Notes: generated by a model not told the origin, from the letters alone. A stretch of 7,058 nt of DNA from a bacterium (GCA_021781095.1 JAJXXM010000122.1:1-7058), one strand, 5' to 3'. Positions 1 through 6,195 are shown, counted from the stretch's first letter. Numbers and translations are program-made.

Positions 1-169
1 CGCCTTTATCGGGCTCTCGCTCGGGCTCTTGATCTTCGGCTCGATGACCTGGATGACGTACGCGTTCGAAATGCGCGGTGCGGAACTCGGGTGGATCAAC
101 GTCGGCTTCGTCGCCATCGGGATGGCCCTGCAAGGCGCGATTCTCGGCGCTTGGAAACCGAAGTCGTAA
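1..169 (+). CDS. C-terminal fragment of an integral membrane protein (5' end outside window)
   Basis: An open frame enters from the window edge (first whole codon at 2) and ends with TAA at 167-169, giving the last 55 residues of a protein. Two hydrophobic stretches are visible, about residues 1-20 of the fragment (AFIGLSLGLLIFGSM...) and about 31-50 (GWINVGFVAIGMALQGAILG). They are joined by a short polar loop (FEMRGAEL) and followed by a basic tail (AWKPKS). This is the pattern of a two-helix C-terminal end of a polytopic inner-membrane protein with a cytoplasmic tail. I do not recognise the family and give no function. Its last 19 bases overlap the proposed TTG start of the next gene on the same strand, so the two are probably co-transcribed. 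GC-ending codon use supports real coding. Confidence 0.6.
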   Translation, partial: AFIGLSLGLLIFGSMTWMTYAFEMRGAELGWINVGFVAIGMALQGAILGAWKPKS

Positions 170-1011
170 GCGAAGCGACGCGCGGCGCGGTCGTCGTTAC
201 CGGTGCATCGAGCGGCATCGGGCACGCGCTTGCGCTCCGCCTCGCAGCGGAAGGCTATCTTGTGTTTGCGGGCGTTCGCAAAGAGAGCGACCGCGAACGG
301 CTCGTCGACGAGCACCCAAACCTCCGGCCCATTTCGCTCGACGTCACGATTGCCGCCGATCGCGCGCGCGCCGCACAGAGCGTCGCGCAGTGCGCACAGC
401 CGCTGCGAGCGGTAGTGAACAACGCCGGCATCGCCGTCGGTGGACCGCTGGAATATTTGCCGATCGCGCGGCTGGTCGAACAATTCGAAATCAACACCTT
501 CGCGCCGATCGCGCTCACGCAGTCGCTGCTCCCACAACTGCGTGCGAGCCGTGGCCGCGCATTCTTTATCGGCTCGATCGCCGGGCGCATGGGCGTTCCC
601 TTGGTCGGCCCCTACGGAGCCTCGAAGGCCGCGCTCGCCATTCTCGTCGACGCGTTACGCCAGGAGTTGCACCCGCACGGCATCGCCGTCTCGCTCTTCG
701 AATTCGCCGCCGTCAAAACGCCGATCTGGGCGAAGGGGCGCGCCGGCGCCGAGCACGCGATCGAGCAACTTCCCGCCGAAGCTCTCGCACAGTATGGGAA
801 AGAGATCCAAGCGATGCTCGCGCAGACCAAAGCCGAGGAACGACATGGTTTGCATCCAACGGTCATCGCCGACGCCGTCATCGCCGCGCTGCACGCGCCG
901 CGCCCCCGCGAGCGATACGTCATCGGCCGCCAGGCGCGGATTCAATCGATCGTCGCGCTCCTGCCGACGCGACTGCGCGACCGATTGATCGCCGCCGCGT
1001 TGAAACACTGA
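151..1011 (+). CDS. Classical short-chain dehydrogenase/reductase (SDR family oxidoreductase)
   Basis: A NAD(P)-dependent oxidoreductase of the classical SDR fold, 286 residues from the TTG at 151. Seen in the sequence: the cofactor motif TGASSGIG at residues 17-24, NNAG at 90-93, and the catalytic triad Ser142 (FIGSIAG), Tyr155 and Lys159 (YGASK) with normal 13- and 4-residue spacing. The basic GVRK after the second strand suggests, by inference, NADP(H) preference. The C-terminal part (about 190-286) is longer than in FabG and resembles SDRs acting on retinoids, steroids or other hydrophobic alcohols and ketones; the substrate cannot be told. Start choice: the frame is open back to a GTG at 91, but that would overlap the upstream gene by 79 bases and add 20 Arg-rich residues not typical of SDRs. 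TTG 151 puts the Rossmann motif at the usual place, with no strong ribosome binding site visible. It ends 7 bases before the convergent radical SAM gene. Confidence 0.9.
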   Translation: METEVVSEATRGAVVVTGASSGIGHALALRLAAEGYLVFAGVRKESDRERLVDEHPNLRPISLDVTIAADRARAAQSVAQCAQPLRAVVNNAGIAVGGPLEYLPIARLVEQFEINTFAPIALTQSLLPQLRASRGRAFFIGSIAGRMGVPLVGPYGASKAALAILVDALRQELHPHGIAVSLFEFAAVKTPIWAKGRAGAEHAIEQLPAEALAQYGKEIQAMLAQTKAEERHGLHPTVIADAVIAALHAPRPRERYVIGRQARIQSIVALLPTRLRDRLIAAALKH

Positions 1012-1018
1012 ACGCCCC

Positions 1019-2101
1019 TTAGACCGCTTCGGCGATCGCGATGGGCTTGTGCACGCAGGTCGGTTCGGCGGCGAAGGCATCGCCGGTCATCGTATACGCG
1101 CGCGAGCGCGAACCACCGCAGAGTTCGCGGAATTCGCAGACGCCGCATTTGCCATCGAAGGTTTCGGGGCGGCGCAGACGCTGCATGACCGGGTGGTTAC
1201 GATAGATGTCGAGGAGATCGGCATCGCGCACGTTCCCGCAGACGTAGGGTAGAAATCCGCTCGGCGAGATCTCGCCGATATGCGAGATAAAGACGAAGCC
1301 TTTGCCATCGCCGACGGCGGGCACGCGTTGCCAGGGCGGCTCGATCGTCGTGGGACGTTCGCGCGGAGGCATCGAGGCGATCCGCTGCGCCCGGTAGCGG
1401 CGGTAATGCGGCGCTTCGGTCGTTTTAATTCCGAACGGCAGCCGCGATTCGAGACGGTAGAGCTTGCGAAAGACCTCTTCGGTCTCGGCGGCATCGAGCA
1501 CTTCGGAGCGTTCTGCGCGCCCCGTTGGAACGAGGAAGAAGACGCTCCACAGCGCGATATCGAGCTCGGCGAGCATCTCGGCGATGCGGTCGACATCGAG
1601 GTGGTTGAAGCGCGCGATCGTCGTGTTGATCTGCACGGAGATCCCGTGCTCGCGCGCCGAGCGGTAGCCGGCGAGCGTGCGTTCGAAGGAGCCCTTGACG
1701 CCGCGGAATGCATCGTGCACCTCCGCTTCGGCGGCATCGAGGCTCAAGCTGATGCGTTCGCACCCGGCGCGAGCGAGTTCGAGCAACGAGCTATCGCGCA
1801 GGCGCCCGGTCGCACTCGGCGAGACGGCGATGCGCAGGCCGCGTTCGGTGGCGTGTTCGATGATTTTATAGATGTCGTCGCGCATGAGCGGATCGCCGCC
1901 GGTGAAGACGACGATCGGGTTCCCACAGCGCGCGATGGAATCGACGAGCGCGAACGCCTCGGTGGTGCTCAACTCTTCGGGATTGCGGTGCGGGATCGCC
2001 TCGGCTCGGCAATGGCGGCAGGCGAGCGCGCAGGCGCGCGTCATCTCCCAAATGATCACACGAGGGGCATCATCGTAGAGGTGTGCGGCCACTGCTTCCA
2101 T
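1019..2101 (-). CDS. Radical SAM/SPASM domain protein, TIGR04053-like
   Basis: A 360-residue radical S-adenosylmethionine enzyme. The cluster-binding CxxxCxxC motif is at Cys24, Cys28 and Cys31 (TRACALACRHC), followed by the SAM-binding GGDP at 68-71. The C-terminal part carries further cysteines (288, 319, 322, 328, 349, including KCGVCEFRELCGGSRSRAY), consistent with a SPASM/twitch-type auxiliary iron-sulfur cluster. Internal blocks such as WSVFFLVPTGR, KTTEAPHYRR, GKGFVFISH and SGFLPYVCGNVR match my memory of the uncharacterised TIGR04053 family; the wider relatives are NirJ/AhbD-type haem enzymes and peptide maturases. The reaction is unknown. ATG 2101 is the first start after an in-frame stop at 2123-2125; no good ribosome binding site precedes it, and GTG codons at residues 4 and 15 are alternatives. 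It stands alone, convergent with one SDR and divergent from another, with no recognisable haem or peptide-modification partner. Confidence 0.9.
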   Translation of the reverse strand: MEAVAAHLYDDAPRVIIWEMTRACALACRHCRAEAIPHRNPEELSTTEAFALVDSIARCGNPIVVFTGGDPLMRDDIYKIIEHATERGLRIAVSPSATGRLRDSSLLELARAGCERISLSLDAAEAEVHDAFRGVKGSFERTLAGYRSAREHGISVQINTTIARFNHLDVDRIAEMLAELDIALWSVFFLVPTGRAERSEVLDAAETEEVFRKLYRLESRLPFGIKTTEAPHYRRYRAQRIASMPPRERPTTIEPPWQRVPAVGDGKGFVFISHIGEISPSGFLPYVCGNVRDADLLDIYRNHPVMQRLRRPETFDGKCGVCEFRELCGGSRSRAYTMTGDAFAAEPTCVHKPIAIAEAV

Positions 2102-2236
2102 GCCGTCGATGGTACTGCCGTTTCATGCAACCCATGGGAAGAAGTTGGGAAGAGCGTGCCCCAAGGCCGCGCTTGGTTTGCCGCGCATGATTCGAAGCGG
2201 GAGCGCCTAACCAGCAGGCACGTACTTCGTCGCCTC

Positions 2237-2241
2237 GGAGG
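2237..2241 (+). promoter_or_regulatory. Ribosome binding site fixing the GTG start of the first FabG/PhaB-like gene
   Basis: GGAGG lies 7 bases before the GTG at 2249. It decides the start. The frame is open much further upstream (to 1280), but that extension is antisense to the radical SAM gene, and the nearby ATG at 2245 is out of frame. Confidence 0.8.
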
Positions 2242-2248
2242 TAAATGG

Positions 2249-2989
2249 GTGTCAAACCAACGGGTTGCTTTGGTTACGGGTGGAGCGCGCGGCATCGGGG
2301 CCGCCATCACCCGCAGATTGGCGCGCAACGGCATTACGGTCGCTGCGGGATTTAGCAAAGGGCGCGAGACCGCCGAGCGCTTGCAGAGCGAGCTGCTATC
2401 GGATGGAGCGAACGTTATCGTCGTGCAAGGGCGCGTCGACGATCCCGCCGATTGCACGCGCGTCGTCGAGGAAGTACTTGCGAAGTACGGCCACGTCGAC
2501 TACCTCATCAACAATGCGGGCATCACCGTCGATAAAACGATGCGCAAGATGACGCACGAAGATTGGCAGGCCGTTCTCAACGTCAATTTGTACGGAGCGT
2601 TCTGCATGACGAAGGCCGTGCTCGAGCATATGATCGAGCGCGGCTTCGGGCGCATCGTAAATATCAGTTCGGTGATCGGAGAGACCGGAAACGTCGGCCA
2701 AGCGAACTACGCCGCATCGAAGGCCGGGCTCTTCGGTTTCAGCAAGAGCCTCGCGCTCGAGATGTCGCAGCGCGGCATCACCGTGAATTGCGTCGCTCCG
2801 GGATTTATCGAGACCGAGATGGTCGCCGCAATTCCCGAAGCCGCGCTCACCAAGGTGATCGAGAAGATTCCGCAGCGCCGGCTCGGCCAACCCGATGAAG
2901 TCGCTCGCGTCGTCGAATTTTTGCTCGACGACGAATCGAGCTACATCACCGGCGCGGTCTACAGCGTCAACGGCGGTTTAGATATGTAG
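2249..2989 (+). CDS. fabG: FabG/PhaB-type 3-oxoacyl (acetoacetyl) thioester reductase
   Basis: A 246-residue classical SDR of typical FabG length, NADPH-dependent by family, reducing 3-oxoacyl-ACP or acetoacetyl-CoA to the 3-hydroxy product. Visible motifs: TGGARGIG at 10-17, NNAG at 88-91, Asn113, Ser141 (NISSV), Tyr154 and Lys158 (YAASK), and a C-terminal SVNGGLDM. Blocks such as RKMTHEDWQAV, GRIVNISSV, TEMVAAIPE and the NGGLxM end are closer to PhaB acetoacetyl-CoA reductases than to housekeeping FabG, so a role in polyhydroxyalkanoate or related thioester metabolism is possible; motif reading alone does not settle it. The GTG start is set by GGAGG 7 bases upstream. It is divergent from the radical SAM gene across 147 bases and convergent with the exporter operon. 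A paralogue lies at 6285-7058. Confidence 0.92.
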   Translation: MSNQRVALVTGGARGIGAAITRRLARNGITVAAGFSKGRETAERLQSELLSDGANVIVVQGRVDDPADCTRVVEEVLAKYGHVDYLINNAGITVDKTMRKMTHEDWQAVLNVNLYGAFCMTKAVLEHMIERGFGRIVNISSVIGETGNVGQANYAASKAGLFGFSKSLALEMSQRGITVNCVAPGFIETEMVAAIPEAALTKVIEKIPQRRLGQPDEVARVVEFLLDDESSYITGAVYSVNGGLDM

Positions 2990-3075
2990 TCCTCGCCGAC
3001 TTCTTCGAAGCCGAGGACGAAGCGCAGCCGGAGGCCGCCGAGCAGTACGCTAAGATTGATGCCGAATATCTGCAC
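2959..3075 (-). CDS. Candidate small protein downstream of the ABC permease (38 residues)
   Basis: A short frame starting with GTG at 3075-3073 lies 2 bases after the permease stop (TAA, 3080-3078). GGAGG at 3087-3083 is 7 bases before the GTG, as good a ribosome binding site as any in the operon. The product begins MQIFGINLSVLLGGLRLRF, a hydrophobic/basic N-terminal half that could form an amphipathic or membrane-associated segment. It then turns acidic (EEVGED) and ends KPPLTL. Most codons in the central part end in G or C. It overlaps the last 31 bases of the convergent fabG. An alternative ATG at 3105 would put its start inside the permease. I recognise no family. The GC-rich background makes short open frames common, so this is a candidate only; spacing and ribosome binding site are its main support. 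Confidence 0.35.
   Translation of the reverse strand: MQIFGINLSVLLGGLRLRFVLGFEEVGEDYISKPPLTL
2990..3017 (+). terminator. Possible hairpin just after the fabG stop
   Basis: Directly after TAG (2987-2989) there is a 6-bp inverted repeat, TCCTCG (2990-2995) with CGAGGA (3012-3017). Inside it is a second stem, CTTC/GAAG with a TTC loop. No T-run follows on either strand, so it is not a standard intrinsic terminator. It could stall transcription between the convergent genes or simply reflect coding sequence of the candidate small gene on the minus strand. Confidence 0.3.
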
Positions 3076-3077
3076 GG

Positions 3078-4106
3078 TTATGCCTCCACCCGGCGCCATT
3101 GGAGAATGGCGACCGCCAAATATACGAATGCGAGAATCGAGATCCCGGTAAGCGCCGGCTGCAAGGCGTTGCCGAGATTCACGCCGAGCGAGACGGTCTT
3201 CGGCGTGAACGAAAAGTGCTGCATATACCAGAGCGGGTCGAGCCACACGAACGAAGCAACGATCGCATGCAAAACCCGCCAGATGGGAAGCACGTTTCCT
3301 GCCGTTCCGCTAAAGAGCCCCGGCAGAATGAAGGCGAGTGGCCACGCGAGGCCAACCACGAGCCCGCGCCCGCCGCGTAGGCTCGCGGTCGCCGCCAAGA
3401 GCATCGCATACCAGGCGATCGGCGCGAGCAGATTCAGCAGGATCGCGCCGACGGTTTCAAGCGAGAACGTCGGATGAACCTCGATATAGAGGGCGAGCGT
3501 CGCGATCGCGAAGGCAACCGTCGCGAGTTCGGCGAGCAGGATCGTGAGCATGTCCGTTGCGATCGCCCGCATCGCCAGAAGCTCCCGCGAGCGCGGCCGC
3601 ATGAAGCTCATTTCAAGATGTCCGTTATTCTCCGACGAAAAGGTCGCTGAAAGCACCGTGGCGATGACGAACCCGACGACCAGCGCGACGTACCAAAGGT
3701 AGCCGAAGTCGATCGCGCTGCCGAAGTGCAGATCGTCGGTGTACGTCGTTCCGGTGATCGACCGCCGCTCCGTAAAGAACGGACCCGAGCTGCTCCCGGT
3801 CTTTTGCCTTTTTTTCGTCACCGGGCTCGTTGAATGCAAGGTGGTTCCACGATAGCCGCGATCGATGATCACCGCGCGTCGCTTGAGCCGCTTATTCTCG
3901 ATGATCGTTTCCTTCGCTCCATCCGGCAACACCGTGTGGGTGGTGACGGATCCCTTCATACGTGAGAGCGTCGTAAATGATGGACCCATGTGAAGTGCAG
4001 AGCCCAAGGAGATCCGTACGATGGCGTTGACGACGAAGATCGCCGCCAAGACGATGACCGTGACGGTCAAAGCGCGCCGGCCACGGAGCGCTGCAACGTA
4101 ATCCAC
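3078..4106 (-). CDS. ABC-2 type transporter permease
   Basis: A 342-residue integral membrane subunit of the exporter whose ATPase is encoded just upstream. Predicted membrane helices by eye: about 12-30, 136-153, 184-207, 217-240, 248-267 and 320-337, with a weaker one near 276-289. Between the first and second helices is a polar segment of about 100 residues (roughly 31-135), rich in Ser, Thr, Lys and Arg, probably outside the membrane. The stretch ENNGHLEMSFMRPRSRELL (about 160-177) is the cytoplasmic motif common in ABC-2 permeases just after the second helix, thought to contact the ATPase. Start: GTG 4106, with GGAGGG 9 bases upstream inside the last codons of the ATPase gene and only 2 bases after its stop, so translation is probably coupled. 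The frame continues open to 4877, but that part runs through the ATPase gene. The substrate is unknown. Confidence 0.85.
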   Translation of the reverse strand: MDYVAALRGRRALTVTVIVLAAIFVVNAIVRISLGSALHMGPSFTTLSRMKGSVTTHTVLPDGAKETIIENKRLKRRAVIIDRGYRGTTLHSTSPVTKKRQKTGSSSGPFFTERRSITGTTYTDDLHFGSAIDFGYLWYVALVVGFVIATVLSATFSSENNGHLEMSFMRPRSRELLAMRAIATDMLTILLAELATVAFAIATLALYIEVHPTFSLETVGAILLNLLAPIAWYAMLLAATASLRGGRGLVVGLAWPLAFILPGLFSGTAGNVLPIWRVLHAIVASFVWLDPLWYMQHFSFTPKTVSLGVNLGNALQPALTGISILAFVYLAVAILQWRRVEA

Positions 4107-4108
4107 GA

Positions 4109-5017
4109 TTAGACTCCCTCCACGATCGATGCCGTCGCTACCTTCGGCGAGACGGCATCCAAGAAAATATCTTCGAGGCTGAGATCGACGACGCGTAAGC
4201 CTTGGGCGCCCAGCGCATTCATTTGTTCGGCAATGGCCTCGGGTTGCTCGGTTACGTAGGCGCGCAGGATGCGGCCGTTTCGGTCGAGCCGTCCGATGCG
4301 TGCATCGCTCGCGAAGCCGTTGATAGCGAAGTCGTCGCTCGGCAGAATTCCCTCCACAATTTTTCGCCCGGCCTTGAGGTCGTCGACGACGCCTTCGAGG
4401 ACGAGCCGGCCGCGCTGCATCACGGCGATTCGTTCGGCCGCGCGTTCGACCTGACCGATTTGATGCGAGGAAAAGACGACCGTCGTTCCGTGAGCGGCTT
4501 CGTTGATGATGAGATTGAGAACGGTGCGCTGATTGACCGGGTCGAGGCCGCTGGTCGGTTCGTCGAGCAACAGCAGATCGACGCGCCGTGCGAATGCGAG
4601 CGCGACGGCGGTCGCGGTGCGCATGCCTTTCGAGAGCGCTCGAACCTTTTTGCGTTCGTCGCCGACGCCGAGTTGGGCGAGCAATTCGCGCGCGCGCTCG
4701 GGATCGAACCCGACGAAGTTTTTCTGCATGTACTCGATGTGTTCGCGGACGCTCATCCAATCGTAGAGCACGCTTCGTTCGGGGACGTAGGCGATGCGTT
4801 CGAAGGCCCCCGGCTCGAGCGGCGCCCCCGCGAAGAGCACGCGGCCCGCACTCGCGCGAATGAGACCGAGCACGCACTTAAACGTCGTGCTTTTCCCCGC
4901 GCCGTTCGGGCCGAGCAAGCCGAAGACGCAGCCTTGCGGAATCTCGAGGTCGATGCCGTCGACTGCGGCAACGCTTCCGTAGATCTTGCGCAATCCGGTG
5001 ATAGAGAGAGCGTTCAT
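4109..5017 (-). CDS. ABC transporter ATP-binding protein (YtrB-like)
   Basis: A 302-residue cytoplasmic ATPase driving the adjacent permease. Motifs: Walker A GPNGAGKST (36-44), Q-loop region YVPE with Glu80 where many ABC proteins have Gln, signature LSKGM (128-132), Walker B LLLLDE (148-153), D-loop SGLD (156-159) and H-loop His185 (SSHQ). The Glu in the Q-loop and the altered LSKGM signature recur in ATPases of ABC-2 exporters in the YtrB/EcsA/BcrA group, so they are not defects. About residues 215-302 form the C-terminal extension usual in this group. Its ATG overlaps the regulator's stop (ATGA, 5014-5017), with GGAGGA close upstream (5026-5021). The order GntR regulator, ATPase, permease is the arrangement of YtrA-type operons, which in Gram-positives respond to cell-wall-active antibiotics. 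By inference this is an antimicrobial or envelope-stress exporter; the substrate is not deducible. Confidence 0.93.
   Translation of the reverse strand: MNALSITGLRKIYGSVAAVDGIDLEIPQGCVFGLLGPNGAGKSTTFKCVLGLIRASAGRVLFAGAPLEPGAFERIAYVPERSVLYDWMSVREHIEYMQKNFVGFDPERARELLAQLGVGDERKKVRALSKGMRTATAVALAFARRVDLLLLDEPTSGLDPVNQRTVLNLIINEAAHGTTVVFSSHQIGQVERAAERIAVMQRGRLVLEGVVDDLKAGRKIVEGILPSDDFAINGFASDARIGRLDRNGRILRAYVTEQPEAIAEQMNALGAQGLRVVDLSLEDIFLDAVSPKVATASIVEGV
4116..4121 (-). promoter_or_regulatory. Ribosome binding site for the permease GTG start
   Basis: On the minus strand GGAGGG (4121-4116) lies 9 bases before GTG 4106, inside the final codons of the ATPase gene. It sets the permease start and supports coupled translation. 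Confidence 0.7.
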
Positions 5018-5415
5018 GGTTCCTCCGGGAGCCAGCGATCGAGAGATGATTCGAAGAGTTCGGTAACGGCGGCGCGTCCGAGCCCGAGCGATTTCGCCGT
5101 GCGCACCGCGCCGTCGATCTCGCCGCGCGCGACATCGCGCCCGGCGGCGATACTCGCCGCATCGGCACTGCCGTTCGCGCGCACGAACGAGCCGCGCCCC
5201 GATGCAGTCTCGATCACGCCGTCGTGTTCGAGATCGCGGTAGGCGCGCGCAACCGTGTTCGGGTTGACGGTGAGATCGAGGGCGAGTTGCTTGACGGTCG
5301 GCAACTGCTCGCCGGAGGCGAGGAGCCCGAGCGCCACCGATCGTTTTACCTGCTCGATAATCTGCAGGTAGATCGGGATGCCGCTACGGGGATCGACGGT
5401 AAAAATGACCGGCAT
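5014..5415 (-). CDS. GntR-family transcriptional regulator, YtrA subfamily
   Basis: A 133-residue DNA-binding regulator. A winged helix-turn-helix of GntR type fills about residues 12-79: the opening PIYLQIIEQVKRSV, the PTVKQLALDLTVNPNTVARAYRDLE helix-turn-helix, and the wing GVIETASGRGSFV. The C-terminal part is short (about 50 residues, mostly helical), too small for the FadR or HutC effector domains, which is the mark of the YtrA subfamily. These proteins usually repress their own ABC-transporter operon as dimers. ATG 5415 has AAAGGA 4 bases upstream. The stop overlaps the ATPase start by 4 bases. A perfect palindrome sits 37 bases upstream of the ATG, over the likely promoter, supporting autoregulation. 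Confidence 0.93.
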   Translation of the reverse strand: MPVIFTVDPRSGIPIYLQIIEQVKRSVALGLLASGEQLPTVKQLALDLTVNPNTVARAYRDLEHDGVIETASGRGSFVRANGSADAASIAAGRDVARGEIDGAVRTAKSLGLGRAAVTELFESSLDRWLPEEP

Positions 5416-5451
5416 CGCGTCCTTTCCAGCGCCCGTGCGCTCGTGCTGTTA

Positions 5452-5467
5452 TACTAGTTCACTAGTA
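5452..5467. promoter_or_regulatory. Likely operator of the GntR-ABC operon (perfect 7+7 palindrome)
   Basis: TACTAGT, two bases, ACTAGTA: perfect 7-bp arms between the toxin stop and the regulator ATG. AT-rich and symmetric in a GC-rich setting, it fits the palindromic sites bound by YtrA-type dimers. It overlaps minus-strand -10-like hexamers, either TATAAC (5453-5448) or TAGTAT (5456-5451); the latter is 17 bases from a weak -35, TTCATG (5479-5474). Binding there would block the operon promoter. Confidence 0.65.
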
Positions 5468-5491
5468 CGATAGCATGAACCCAGGGGGGCG

Positions 5492-5938
5492 TCAAGGGCG
5501 ACTCGAGGTTTCCTCGAGCTCATCGACGGCGATGACCCGAAGCTTGGGGAAGGCGCGGCGATAGAAGGCCGCGTCCCGTGTAACGAGCGAACCGACGGCG
5601 TGCGCGTGCGCCCCGATCACGAAGTCCGCGAGAATCCTTCGCGGGGAGTCGCCACCTGCGGCGCGCCGGCGACGAGCGTAGGCCGCGTACGCATGCCCCG
5701 CCTCACGCCAGATTTCGGCCGTCAGCTGGAGATCCACGGCGATGCGCGCCGTACGGAGGGCAGCGTCGAGATCGTTCGCAGCATGCTGCGGACGCGCGTG
5801 GAGTTCGGCGTAGACGATTCCGCAAATCACGATCCCAGCGCGTTCGCCCGCACGTTCGATCGCGCGCATGGCGCGCTCCGCGCTCTGCGGCGTACCCTCC
5901 TCAATATCGATGATGACGTTGGTATCGAGCGCGATCAT
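5492..5938 (-). CDS. vapC: PIN-domain ribonuclease toxin (VapC-like)
   Basis: A 148-residue PIN-domain protein, full length for VapC toxins, which are Mg-dependent endoribonucleases often cutting tRNA or rRNA. The acidic residues expected of the active site are present: Asp5 (ALDTNV), Glu45 (VYAELHA), Asp105 (LADFVIGAHA) and Asp122 (VTRDAAFY). The closing FPKLRVIA strand is also typical. Its ATG at 5938 overlaps the antitoxin stop by 4 bases (ATGA), and GAGGA lies immediately before the ATG, so its translation is likely coupled to the antitoxin. Nothing suggests inactivation. The RNA target is not deducible. A perfect 7-bp inverted repeat lies in its last codons. The stop is 76 bases upstream of the GntR gene on the same strand, so read-through into that operon is possible. 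Confidence 0.88.
   Translation of the reverse strand: MIALDTNVIIDIEEGTPQSAERAMRAIERAGERAGIVICGIVYAELHARPQHAANDLDAALRTARIAVDLQLTAEIWREAGHAYAAYARRRRAAGGDSPRRILADFVIGAHAHAVGSLVTRDAAFYRRAFPKLRVIAVDELEETSSRP
5502..5518 (-). repeat. Perfect inverted repeat in the 3' end of the toxin gene
   Basis: CTCGAGG, three bases, CCTCGAG: a 7-bp perfect stem with an AAA loop on the minus strand, 7 bases before the toxin TGA. No T-run follows. It may form an RNA hairpin that ends or protects the toxin mRNA, or may be chance within Glu-Leu-Glu-Glu-Thr-Ser-Ser codons. Confidence 0.5.
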
Positions 5939-6195
5939 TCCTCGATATCGCCGCGCATCTCGCGCACTTCCGCGTCGACCGCTTCAGGCGACTTGCCGCC
6001 CCCCCGTCGGCTCCGCCCGACGAGCGGCGCGAGGCGCTCCCTCACCGAGGGCGGGAGCAGCACGATCGAGCCATCGTCTCCCAGTTCAAAGCGAATGCTA
6101 TCGCCCGGCCCCACGTTGAGCAGGGCGCTAACCCCCTTCGGTAGCGTCATCTGATTCTTACTTGTCAACCTTGCTCGAAATTCCTTATTTTGCAT
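5935..6195 (-). CDS. vapB: AbrB/MazE-type antitoxin (VapB-like)
   Basis: An 86-residue antitoxin partner of the PIN toxin. Residues about 8-49 form a SpoVT/AbrB swapped-hairpin DNA-binding domain: RLTSKNQMTLPKGV, LLNVGPGDSIRFEL and GSIVLLP are the classical strand-turn blocks. The C-terminal part (about 50-86) has a basic, glycine-rich linker (GRSRRGGGKS) and an acidic helix (AEVREMRGDIEE), the sort of tail that wraps around and blocks a PIN toxin. By family, it neutralises the toxin and represses the operon. ATG 6195 has AGGA about 10 bases upstream, but the predicted transcript may start almost at the ATG. The stop overlaps the toxin start (ATGA). A run of seven G on the coding strand encodes part of the linker. 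Confidence 0.9.
   Translation of the reverse strand: MQNKEFRARLTSKNQMTLPKGVSALLNVGPGDSIRFELGDDGSIVLLPPSVRERLAPLVGRSRRGGGKSPEAVDAEVREMRGDIEE

Noticed and set aside
1019..2101. Mycofactocin maturase (MftC) reading, given nearby SDRs
   Set aside because: No MftA-like peptide, MftB or other mycofactocin genes are in view, and the conserved blocks fit TIGR04053 better.
2161..2176. CCAAG/CTTGG inverted repeat in the divergent spacer
   Set aside because: Only 5-bp arms and not tied to a recognisable promoter on either strand; expected by chance.
2123..2188. 21-codon minus-strand frame just before the radical SAM gene, as a possible peptide substrate
   Set aside because: No ribosome binding site, no cysteine or leader-like pattern, and it is simply the same frame before an in-frame stop. 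It would need conservation to be reconsidered.
1280..2248. Long plus-strand open frame continuous with fabG, which would add 323 residues
   Set aside because: It is antisense to the radical SAM gene, has no domain resemblance, and fabG has a clear ribosome binding site and GTG at 2249. GC-rich codon use opens antisense frames.
4107..4877. Upstream extension of the permease frame through the ATPase gene
   Set aside because: It is Arg-rich out-of-frame translation of the ATPase. The true start is GTG 4106 with GGAGGG 9 bases upstream.
4202..5242. 346-codon plus-strand frame antisense to the ATPase and regulator
   Set aside because: A mirror of GC3-rich coding on the minus strand, with no recognisable domain and strong conserved motifs on the other strand.
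5484..5489. G6 run between the toxin stop and the exporter operator
   Set aside because: Short, intergenic, and with no partner G-runs for a quadruplex.
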